A stretch of 64,000 nucleotides of DNA from Ophioceras dolichostomum. Its lineage: Eukaryota > Ascomycota > Sordariomycetes > Magnaporthales > Ophioceraceae. Of this stretch, positions 41,001-51,913 are shown piece after piece (position 1 is the first letter of the stretch; each line of letters starts with the position of its first letter). Both the position numbers and the translations under genes were made by a program. The stretch is from assembly GCA_003049485.1 (NCBI GenBank), contig PYST01000021.1, positions 156,026 through 220,025 of the forward strand, in the 5' to 3' direction. A model generated the notes under the pieces. It was given only the letters and a program-made list of their open reading frames with translations. It did no database searches and was not told the DNA's origin.

Positions 41001-44000
41001 GTTCAGGAGATCATCTCGCTTAATCTGTCGAAGAACCTCTCACTGGACCTCCCCCGCGACTTCATCCAGTCGTGTCAGAACTTGAGAGACATCAAGTTCA
41101 ATAACAATGAAGCCAGAAAGCTTCCCGCAAGCCTGGGACGCGCGAGCCGGCTTACGTACCTGGACGTGTCCAACAATAGGGTTGAGAATCTCGAACAGGC
41201 CGAGCTCAGTGGCCTCACCGGCCTGCTGAAGCTGAATCTCGCCAACAACCGCCTCAAGAACCTGCCATCGTACTTCGGCGCGTACAAAGCCCTACGAACA
41301 CTGAACATCTCATCCAACTTCCTCGAGAGGTGGCCGCCCTTCCTCTGCGAACTCGAGAGCCTTGTCGATCTGGACCTGAGCTTCAATCTGATCGCCGCGC
41401 TTCCTAGTAGCATCGAGAAGCTGCGCAACCTGGAGAAACTCGTCATCACGAACAACCGACTTAATGGGTCGCTCCCCGACTCGTTCGGCCGGCTGCAGAG
41501 CTTGCGCGAGCTCGACATCAAGTACAACACCATAACGTCCATCATCGTCGTCTCGGAACTCCCGAAGCTCGAGATTCTGACGGCCGATCACAACGCCATC
41601 TCGCAATTCGCGGGATCCTTCGTGCGCATCCGCACCATCAAGCTCAAGGACAACCCAATAACAAAGTTCGAGCTCAGGTCGCCGGTGCCGACTCTGAAGC
41701 TGCTCAACCTGTCCAATGCGAAGCTGGCTAGTATCGACGAGTCGTTCAGCCACATGCTGAATCTGGAGCGGCTGGTCCTGGACCGCAACCACTTCGTGTC
41801 GTTTCCTAACCAGATCGGCAGGCTGCGGCGGCTCGAGCATTTCAGCATTGCGAACAACTCGGTTGGCGAGCTGCCGCCAGAGATCGGGTGCCTCCAGGAG
41901 CTCAAGTTCCTTGATGTGCGCGGAAACAACATCCGGAAACTGCCCTTGGAGCTTTGGTGGGCGAATAAGCTCGAGACGCTGAACGCGTCCTCGAACGTCC
42001 TGGAAACTTTCCCAAAGCCAGCCTCGCGCCCTCCACAGGCACCCCCCGAGACAGGCTCTGCCCAGTCGCTCACGGCTGTAAACGGTAAGTCCGGACTGGG
42101 CGGGCTGGGCGGGGCTCTGTCGGCCAAGCCGAGCATGGAAGACTTGGACACGGATAACTCTCGTAGGCCGAGCCAGACGTCGGCGAGCACGCTGCTCAGT
42201 GTAGGCCCTTCGCCGGTTCCCGTCGGGCCAGACCGTAAGAGCTCGGTGGTGTCTGTGTACGGCAAGGGTGGCAGGAAGACGTCCGTTGTGTCTAGGAGCA
42301 CAACGGGTTCGAGCGGGGCGTTGACTACGCCCGTGACGTCCAGGAAGGACTCGGGTCTCTCGGCGCGTATTACCAACACGTTCTCCGGGTCACTCAGGAA
42401 TCTCTACCTGGCGGACAATCAGCTGGACGACGATGTATTCGACCAGATCACCTTGCTGGGCGAGCTGCGGGTGCTCAACCTATCATACAACGACCTCAGC
42501 GACATGCCGCAGAGGTGCATTAAGAGCTGGCCTCAGCTCACCGAGCTGTACCTGTCGGGCAACGACCTAACGACGCTCCCTGTGGACGATCTGGAGGAGT
42601 ACAGCTTGCTTCAGGTGCTCCACATCAACGGCAACAAGTTCACCAACCTACCGGCCGACATCTCGCGAGCCAAGAAGCTGGCGGTTCTGGACTGCGGCAG
42701 CAACCTGCTAAAGTACAATATCTCGAACGTTCCGTACGACTGGAACTGGAACCTCAACCCCAACCTGCGGTTCCTGAATCTGTCGGGCAACAGACGTCTG
42801 GAGATCAAGCAGACGGCGTTCGGGAGTACCGCGAATAATAGGGAGCAGTACACCGACTTCAGCCGGTTGCAGAACCTGCGTGTGCTGGGCCTTATGGACG
42901 TGACGCTGACGCAGCCGAGCATCCCGGACCAGAGCGAGGACCGTCGAGTGAGAACGTCGGGCACCATCGCGGGCTATCTTCCGTATGGCATGGCGGACAC
43001 GCTGGGTAAACACGAGCACCTGTCGACGATCGACCTCGTCGTGCCGCGCTTCAACTCGTCGGACACGGAAACGCTGCTGGGCTTGTTTGACGGCCAGGCG
43101 CTATCCAGCGGTGGCTCCAAGATCGCCAAGTACCTGCATGAGAACTTCGGCCAGATCTTGACGTCGGAGCTTAAGGCGCTAAAGCCCCGTTTCAACGAGA
43201 CGCCCGAAGACGCGCTGCGGCGCGCCTTCCTGTCGCTGAATAAGGAGTTGGTGACCGTCGCGATCCAGCACACCGAGGAGCGGTCGGTCATGTCGCATAG
43301 GGGCTCGCAGGCACACGTCATCCTCAGCAAGGAGGACCTCAGCACGGGCGGCGTGGCCACGGTTGTTTACCTGCAGGGACAGGAGCTCTACGTTGCCAAC
43401 GTGGGCGACGCGCAAGCGATGCTGATCCAGTCAGACGGCACTCACCGCATGCTGACTCGCAAGCACGACCCGGCCGAGCCGACGGAGCGGTCGCGTATCC
43501 GCGAGGCTGGCGGCTGGGTGTCGCGTAACGGCAAGCTCAACGACCAGCTCGAGGTGTCGCGCGCTTTTGGGTACCTGGACCTCATGCCGGCCGTGCAGGC
43601 GGCGCCCCACGTCACCCACGTCACCATACGCGAGCAGGATGAGACGATCCTGATCGCGACGCGCGAGCTGTGGGAGCACGTGGCCCCCGACCTCGTCGTC
43701 GATATTGCCCGTTCGGAGAGGCGCGACGGGCCGATGCGTGCGTCCCAGCGGCTGCGCGACATGGCCATGGCGTACGGCTCGACCGGCAAGATCATGGTGA
43801 TGATGATTAGCGTCTCTGACCTGAAGCGGCGCAACGAGAGGTCCCGCCTACACAGGGGCCAGAGCATGTCGCTGTACCCGTCAGGCGTCCCCGATGATCC
43901 TTATCTGCTGCCGCCGAGGCGCGGCCGCAAGGGCAAGGGCGAGGTCAACGACTCGAGGCTGGAGCGGCTCGACGCCGAGGTGCCGGCTCCGCAGGGCATG

Positions 44001-45461
44001 ATCGCCATCATCTTCACCGACATCAAGAACTCGACCAACCTGTGGGAGACGTACCCGGCGGCCATGCGAACCGCCATCAAGCTGCACAACGAGATGATGC
44101 GGCGGCAGCTGCGGCGAATCGGCGGCTTCGAGGTCAAGACCGAAGGCGACGCCTTCATGGTGTCGTTCCCGACGGCCACGTCGGCGCTGCTGTGGTGCTT
44201 CGCCGTGCAGATGCAGCTGCTGGAGGTCAACTGGCCGCAGGAGATGCTGAACTCGGTGTCCTGCCAGCCCGTCGTCGACAAGGACAACGCCCTCATCTTC
44301 AAGGGCCTCAGCGTCCGCATGGGCATCCACTGGGGCGAGCCGCTGTGCGAGCCCGACCCCATCACGCGCCGCATGGACTACTACGGCCCCATGGTGAACA
44401 AGGCGTCCCGGATCTCGGCCGTCGCCGACGGGGGGCAGATAACGGTGTCGTCCGACTTCATATCCGAGATCCAGCGCTGCCTGGAGACGTACCAGGAGTC
44501 GCCCGGCGTGCCCGAGGAGGGCTCGTTCGAGGACGACACTTTCGCGCAGGCCATCAGGAAGGAGCTGAGGTCGCTCAGCAGCCAGGGGTTCGAGGTGAAG
44601 GAGATGGGCGAGCGGAAGCTGAAGGGCCTCGAGAACCCGGAGGTTATTTACTCTCTGTACCCGCACGCCCTGGCCGGCCGCATCGAGATACACCAGGGCC
44701 ACGACCGTCAAGCGCAGGCGCAGGCCCTAGCCCAGGTCCAGGCCGGTCAGCAGGGAGGAGCAGCAGGAGGACCCTCGGGAGCAGTTCCGGGAGGAGGGGC
44801 AGGAGCGGTGGCGGTGGCAGACGGCGGCAGCGGCGGAGGCGAGAGGCAGGCGAGCGGCTCCGCCGGCGGCGGTGTGGTGATATCGCTCTCGGGCGGCGCC
44901 GTCGTCGAGGAGAAGCCGGCCGTGCTGAGCCCCGGCTCGGAGCTGGCGTTCGACCCGGACTCGATCTGGGACCTGTGGAAGGTCAGCCTGCGGCTGGAGA
45001 TGCTGTGCAGCAGCCTCGAGTACGTCGGAGGGCGCGGGCTGCAGCCGCCGGAGACCCAGCTGCTCGAGAGGATGAAGCAGCGGGCCGGCGAGGTCACAGG
45101 GGACTTTGTGATGAACTTTATGGAGCATCAGATAAGTCGCATCGAGGTATGTTTTTTGGTCCCTTCTTTTTATTTTTTTTCTTTCTGGTGGGTTTTCTTC
45201 CATCCATGACCCGGGCTGACTCCATTGTTACAGACCTGCATCACCGCCCTCAGCCTACGACACCTCGCCGCCGGCCAGGGTCCCATCTCGGCTCTCGAAG
45301 ACCTCCGCGCCCCGATGTCAGACGTCCTCGATAGCGTCACGAAGCAGCTGGCCGAGCTCAAGCGGTACAAGACCTTGTATGGCGAGCTCCCGCCGGAAGA
45401 GGAGGACGAGGAGGAGAGGGGGAGGAGTGGTGCCACTTTCTCTAGTCGCTCCTCGCAATGA
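38083..45461 (+). CDS. Adenylate cyclase (MAC1/CR-1/Cyr1 type)
   Basis: Four exons: 38083-38276, 38584-39367, 39573-45146 and 45234-45461, 2,259 residues. It makes cAMP downstream of Ras and G-alpha and drives PKA control of growth, conidiation and, in pathogens, appressorium formation. Order of domains: disordered Ser/Pro-rich N terminus (1-650), Ras-associating domain (about 660-760, SYCIRVFKSDGTFATMQMPL), leucine-rich repeats (about 780-1135 and 1265-1435) interrupted by a low-complexity insert, PP2C-like domain (about 1455-1750), class III cyclase (about 1800-2025) with IIFTDIKNSTNLWE, KTEGDAFMVSF and YYGPMVNKASRISAV carrying metal and transition-state residues, a Gly/Ala-rich linker and a C-terminal helical region. 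Exon 1 to exon 2 is the least certain join: donor GTGAGT at 38277, acceptor GCAACAG, Arg65 split CG/A. Confidence 0.95.
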
Positions 45462-48108
45462 GGAGCGATTCCTGGGGACAAAAACACATCAGCAGCAACA
45501 AGAATCCTTATCCACAATGCAGGGAATAGTCGGCATCATCATGATCATCATCAACAACACCACCAGAGGGGAATGGGGAAGAGTGGACTCATCTCTCTCT
45601 CTCTCACCTATACGCCGACGAAACAACCTTTTTTTCCGTTCTTTTTTTCTCATTCTCTCGCCCCTGCGTTCGGACTCGTCGGCGAGTTGTCGAAACAAAC
45701 GCAAACCCACCTATTCATCGAACATATGATATATAACTTGATGCCCGTTTTGTGATCACCTCTTTTTTTCCTTTTAATCGTTTTTTCTTTCTTTTTCTTT
45801 TTCATTTTCTTTCCTTTCATCCGCTCTGTTTTATCTCTATGCCGGTTATGAGGAGACAAAAAAACGAACTGAGCCTTCCCTTTTATCTCCTTCTCTTGCT
45901 TCTTCGTGGCGCATCGAGCGTGGATGGGGATGGTACGGCTTGGTTTTGGGTTTGGTTGGCCAAGAGAGGTTGATGAGACGACAGGACAGACTGTCTGTCC
46001 TCTTTGGATGTCGCTCCATGGTTTTCGATACCATGTGGTTGGTTCCTGGATCCTCTTCCTTGTTGTTTTCTATTTGGATATCGCTGTGCTGTCTTGTCTA
46101 TTGCGTCCTCGCTTGGTGTAGACCTGTCTGTTGTCTGTCAGGGCGGGCTAAGTCGAGCCCAACATACATACCTCTTGTGCGAAACGCATCTGGTTCTTGG
46201 ATTTTGGTTTTGTTTTCTGCAGCAATCAGCCGGGGCTTGGGTCCCTTGTGCTTTGGTTGCTTGCTTAGCTAAGGGAGTTTTGAGCCGTAACCTGGATGAT
46301 CACCTCGACGACTGGTCTTGGATGTGATGAAATACGCCTCGCCTCTTGATTGCTGCGCTGTGTGTGTATTTGTGCGCTTCTGTCGCGGGTGTGTCCGTGT
46401 GTTCCGGTGTGAGCGAAGTGGTTTGGATGGTCGAAGAGAAGGGAGACCAGATCTCCCTAGTCTCTGTATCGGCGTTGACAGACTCTGAAGCTCCAAGGAC
46501 ACAACGGACAAGTAGAAGTGGAAATGGTTTGCGTCTTCTATGCGTCTTCTATGCGTCTTCTATGCGTTCCAAATCCAGCCCCAAAGAATTAGCTTTTCCG
46601 TGAACCAGAACCTGGGTTATTGTCGATGGATGTCGACTTTATTGAGGCCACAGCTGTGTCCCGAAGCCTATTTCATCCACTCACCACACGTCTAGCCAGC
46701 CACTTTTGTTGAATACGACATTACTATTCTTCCTGCAGCAGCTCTGTCCCGTTCTGTTTAGACTCCGCGAAGAACGCGGATCTGCAAGATGCACTCTGGA
46801 CCAGCAAGCACGGCTTTCAACCCACCCTGTCAGGAGCACTAATGTCCAGTGGGTGTCATGTACTCAGCATGTAGCAATAAAATGCGGGCATGCAACCGTC
46901 GCTTCTTTCAGCACTCGGCGTGGGGAGATGGGGAGCTGTGACAAGGGTACTCCGCAGCCAGCCAACCACGGACACCGCCGTTATCTTATCCATGTGAGCA
47001 GCTGCAATTACGTCACGGAGATGGCTAGCCTTCGGGTAGGTCTTCTCTGACTTTCCAGAAGGGTAGGGACAGCCAGTACCCAAAGAATGAACCGTGGATA
47101 ATGCAAACTGAAAGAAGTCTGGGTCTGTCTAGAAGGCTCAGTTGTCAACAGACGAGATGAGCTGGCGTCATGCCTGGCCGAACTCGGCCGAGCCTAGATT
47201 CAGGGCCTGACTTGAAGAACTTTTTGCGCGGTTCGGAGAGTCCGTCCTGTCTTCCGCAACTCGGACTACTTACCATGGGCTCTGATGACACCCACCCCAG
47301 CACCCAAAACGAACACCACAGCTCTGCGGCTGGACAAGGAAGGACTGAACAGAATCGGTTCCTGATCGGCAGCAGGTGATTTGCTCCTTCAACCGTGTCA
47401 CGTTCTTGAGTTCCAAGCACGGAAAATGTATTACGAACAAATCCAGTCACGTAATGGCAGACCCCGGCAAACCGTAGGTCTTGGCGCGGTAGGCAGGATG
47501 GGGGGCTTGCAGGTTTTATATCCCGCGCTGCTGCTTTCGTCTCATCCGAGGGAGGGCTCATGATCGGGCGCTGTGGTCTCATGTTACTCCATTGCGAAGC
47601 CGGCAGCGGCAAAGCCAAGAAAGAAGAATTGAATAGAAAAAGAGGTCACTTCTGCCTGGACAGTTCTAAGTCGCAGGACAGTCAGAACGGTCCCTTCCCA
47701 CCTCCCCCAGCCAACCAGCCTCCTCTCCACTCTCGTCGCCTACAACCTCGTTTCCAACCTCGTGCAAAAACGGGAGACAAGCTAAACTGCCTTTGGCGCA
47801 TGTGCCTCCCTTAAATAAAACCCTTGACTGCCTGGCCGCGCCCGATAAACACCTTAGCTCCTGCCGTGCTGTGGAATCACCACTGATACATCTTAGAGCT
47901 CCCCTTCCCCTCCAGCTCCTCCAGCCAGCTCCCTTTCTTTTTCTCATTTGCTCTTTCCTTCTCATCACCACCGGGCGATCAGCTCTCCAGAAACATCACC
48001 CCACGCGCCATCTCAATATTTCTTCCATATTGCGAGATTAAAACCAGTCCGCCACACGCAAACTCAAACTGTTCAACGCGCGAATACACACGCAACACAC
48101 AACACACA
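45462..48108. other. Intergenic region downstream of adenylate cyclase
   Basis: 2.6 kb holding the adenylate cyclase 3' UTR and the promoter of the Par32-like gene. No gene can be supported. The first kilobase is strongly pyrimidine-rich on the plus strand with T runs. A short tandem repeat is listed separately. Confidence 0.5.
46531..46567. repeat. Tandem repeat of an 11-bp unit
   Basis: The unit GCGTCTTCTAT occurs three times head to tail, followed by a partial copy (GCGT). It is non-coding. Confidence 0.8.
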
Positions 48109-48947
48109 ATGAGTGAGCCCGCTGCTGCTCCTGCGGCTGCTGCCGCTGCTGCTGAGCCCGCCGCCGTCTCCCACGGCCGTGGAGGCGCTGGCAACATCAA
48201 CCCCGACGACACCAAATATGTGGACGGCGAGGTGACCCGCACCGGGCCTGAGGGCAGCCACGCCGATGGCGCCTACAGCACTGGACGTGGAGGCAAGATC
48301 CGCTCTCTCTTCCTCTGTCATTCCCTCTTTCTCTCGCCCGCTTCCTCCTCACGTTCTTGTCTGTCTTCGCTCCACCCACCAACTTGTTCACCTCTCCGTT
48401 TTTTTTGTTGATTGCCTGCCCCTCTTTCCCGTGCCTCCAACCTGGCGAAAGCTGCGGGCTGGGGACGGGACACCACCCACCCACACTCAAGCCAAGCCTG
48501 GTCTCTCTCGTCGAGAGCCCGTTCCTTATCAGAGCTCGAACAGGGGTGCCCCCACCAATCCCAACCTTGCTTGCCAACCCCAGCCCTTTCCGTCCAATAG
48601 CAGCCTGGCAAAGGCGTTTCCTTATATATTTATTTTTACACATCTTTTCAATATTGTTTCTCTTCCATGTCTGCTAGTCTATCGGCGCTGAGGTCCGAAA
48701 ATCAACTAACGGGGAAAGATAACCAGGAGCCGCGAACATCGGCGACGCCGGCACCAAGGCCACTCCCCGCACAGACAAGGACGTGGTCCCGGAGGAGGCC
48801 ACCCGCCCCAGCGCCGAGGGCACCGACTATCACGTCGGCCGCGGCGGCGCGGGCAACGAGCACAAGAAGGAGACCCCCGACGGCGAGCACCCCAAGAGCC
48901 TCGCTGACAAGCTAAAGACCAAGATCCTGGGCGTCTTCAAGAAGTGA
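48109..48947 (+). CDS. Par32-like GRGG-repeat protein (DUF3602 family)
   Basis: Two exons, 48109-48292 and 48727-48947, 134 residues. The family is marked by repeated GRGGAGN motifs; here they are HGRGGAGNINPDD (from residue 22), TGRGGAANIGDAG (about 58-70) and VGRGGAGNEHKKE. Yeast Par32 is phosphorylated after rapamycin and inhibits Mep ammonium transporters. The N terminus is Ala-rich and the end is basic (SLADKLKTKILGVFKK), suggesting an amphipathic helix. The intron has a GC donor (GGAG then GCAAGA) and a normal CCAG acceptor. No GT donor in the neighbourhood restores the motif, whereas the GC-AG join gives G/GA and a perfect repeat. Function in ammonium control here is extrapolated from yeast. 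Confidence 0.87.
48293..48726 (+). other. GC-AG intron
   Basis: A 434-nt intron beginning GCAAGA and ending ACCAG, inside the second GRGG motif of the Par32-like gene. It is the only non-GT donor I inferred in the window and is long relative to its neighbours. Confidence 0.75.
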
Positions 48948-51913
48948 TCTAGGAAGCGGAGTGATCGCTGCTACGTGCGGATCGGATTGCGCTGCGACTT
49001 GTGAAGGAGGAACATTTTGAGAAGGAAGGAGTGAACAAAAAAAGAATGCGCTGATGAGATGAGAGGGAGAGACGCCGACGATTCCTCCAACTACCCATTT
49101 CTCATTTCATCTGATTGCTCTCGTCTTATCTTTGCTTTTTTGTTTTTCCGCAGTCTCCCCTGCTCACTACCCATCTAATACCCGCTATTTTTTTTTCTCG
49201 ACACCTGGCCACGGCCGATGCCCCCAATTCTTTTCAACAAAACAACACAACAATGATATCCTCTGCTGCTTGTCTTGCCTTGCCTTAGTCGCTTTCACAC
49301 TACCGAGGTAGCTTATTCGATATCTATCTGCCTCGACCACATAGTCCCAGACGCAGCAGATGCCTAAAAAATACTGGCGAAGAAGGACCTCTCTCGAGGG
49401 ACTGTCAGTGTGGATGGATTTTTTTATGATCCCTTTGTTGTCATGATCGAGGCAACCCCCCCCTCGCCGAAGGGTTGGTCGTTACCCTAGGACCAACCTC
49501 TATTGCACCCCAATCCTCGATTCAGAAGTAGACCATGCCGAGAACGGGGAAGCGACCAACATGGCTTGGAATTGGCGCGGAAAGTCTGCTCGGTAGAGAA
49601 TAGTAGGGCCTTCTGTCGGTTGGTGTAGGGCCTTCGGTCGGTTGGTTTACGGCCGGCCCCAGTCCACACATCTCGCTCCCTGTTGTAAGTCGGACCCCTT
49701 GCCCGATGTCCGTCATCAACGGGAACGGGAACAACCACCGAGGACATAACACCTAGGATCATCTACTTGTCCAAACAGAACTCGAAGATTCAATGCCTTG
49801 CTTCAAATGGGTCTGAGCTGTCGTAAAAGTTGACAGTCAGCACCAACGCAACGCCAATCCTCCCTACCTCCAGGACAGTTCCTACCTCGCCATTGCACAA
49901 GTGCGGATTATTATGCATGCAGTATACAGTGGAGTCGACGCATATCTATTCCATATAATGCTCCATTATCCCCCGCGACCAGTCTGACCGGGCCGTGCAT
50001 CTGTCAGTTGGTCCCTATGCACATACAGCAAGGCTAAAATGTGACCCTCCTCCTTGTCTGTCCCATGTCGACTGCCACAGGCTGAAAGTGCCCAAAGTGG
50101 TGGCGTCTTGGACTCGGCCGCGAGTTGGCTTCCCAGTTTATCAGGGCACGGAAACCGGGCTTTTGTGCTGAATTTAGGAGTCCCCGTCTCCTTTCCCTGG
50201 TCCTCTGCCAGGTCGGCCCGTGTGCGCTCAATTCTCGCTAGGTTGTGGTGTAGCACGGCATACTACCTGCCTTCTCAAGGGAAGAAGGTCGGCCGGAGAG
50301 CAATACGGGGGAGAGGGGACATGGCGGAGACGCTCATGCAAACATCGAGAGGTTATCACTGAGACAGGCAAACGACTTGAACTGACTGTCCGAACTTGAC
50401 CCCACATGTTCCAACCCCACACGCACCCCGCCCACTGAAGCATAGACGAGGAGACAAGAACGGCGAGAGCAGCTCCAACATGTCCAATACATGAAGTGCC
50501 ACAATGCGTAGACGAGGGAGATCTTTCAAGATGTTTGAAAAGGACTGTTCGTTCCCTATAAGCTACGCTCTTTTGGGCACTATGATACTGGCTCATCTAG
50601 GAGCAGTTCAAGGCAGAAATTGACCGCGAGTCGTGCTGTGTGTCTGTCGATCGCTCCTTGTCCGGGGAGAGCTTCCCCGCGGCCACCCACCAATACGACA
50701 GCCATCATCACCTAGGAGGATGCAGGCGTGCCTCCAGGCTAGCTCCTGGCCAAACCGGACAGGCGACTTTTGCCGACGGCGCGCACATGCCCCAAGGCTT
50801 AGCCATGCAGTTTATGCGGTATTGGGAGCTGATCGGAGACTTTATTGATCATATCCCTTCGGTTTATATGCTGATCCCTGCAGAGATTCGCAAATATGGA
50901 AAAAGGAGTTCTGATTACGTCCATCCGTATCGGATCCATGTTGGGGACGGAGGATGTCTACGACTACGACCTCGACGCCTCCCTAGTAGTTGCCGCCTAG
51001 TACGGACACAAGGGGCAGGGGGGTGACAAGAGAGGTGGACAAGGGGGCCGCTGGTCAAGACGAGATAGCCTAACTCGCGCTGCACACTCGACTAGATTCG
51101 ACTCGGGGAGTGAGACCGGGAGTCTCCTGCAGGTCTACAGTCTCGTCGAGGATGGAGGGAGGGGAGGGGAAGGTGGGCGTCGGTCGACCCAAAAGCCTCC
51201 CGCCCAGCTGACCCTCTTCTCATGCAAAACCCCGAGGTTACTCACTCGTTGATTTCCTGCTTCCTCTGGCTGCTTCCTACTCGCGTTCGGTCTTTGGTCA
51301 AGCGACCTCACCTACCTACCTCGCCTACGTACCTCTCCTCATTTCGTGTTGCCTCGCAGCCCAAGGGTAATTTATGTCACGCCGCATGGCCTTCCTTACC
51401 GTACCTCCAACTTGCTACCTTGAGATGGTGTGCATGCATACCACATAGCACGTCTAGCAAGTAAAATGCCCGATCTTCTTCCTTGCATCCTTTCATCCAA
51501 CTTACTTCTTTCTTCCACCGCACACGTTGAGGCTTGCTGCTTAGGAGGTTGCGCTTTCATCCCGGATTGGTCCGGTCTGCCAGCTCACACTCACAGGCCC
51601 AATTAAACGTAAAGTTGCACGTCAAAGACCCCGATTGCAGCCCAGCTGAGCTTAATTCCTGCTTGTGCATCATCACCCAAGCCCCCAGCGCCTGCCAGCC
51701 AATCTCGACGGCCCTGTTCGGCACTGTCGCAGCAGGGGCGGGCGCTGAGTGGCCACCGCTGGCCAGCCCTTTCGCCAGCATCCCCTAACCTGGTAAAGCC
51801 TATGCCAACAGCAGGCAAGCGGCGCTGAGCGTAAACCACAGGGGACCACGGAACGTGCTGGGGACGTGCCGTCAGCGCGTCTTAGCCCCTACCGGGGCGG
51901 ATACCCGTCGAAA
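48948..51913. other. Intergenic region between Par32-like and ATG22 genes
   Basis: About 3 kb with no supportable gene. A 128-codon frame (50640-51026) has no recognisable features. A 22-bp direct repeat is listed separately. The right end should contain the ATG22 promoter. Confidence 0.5.
49604..49647. repeat. 22-bp tandem direct repeat, two copies
   Basis: TAGGGCCTTC then TGTCGGTTGGTG (49604-49625), repeated with two changes at 49626-49647. Non-coding. Confidence 0.75.
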
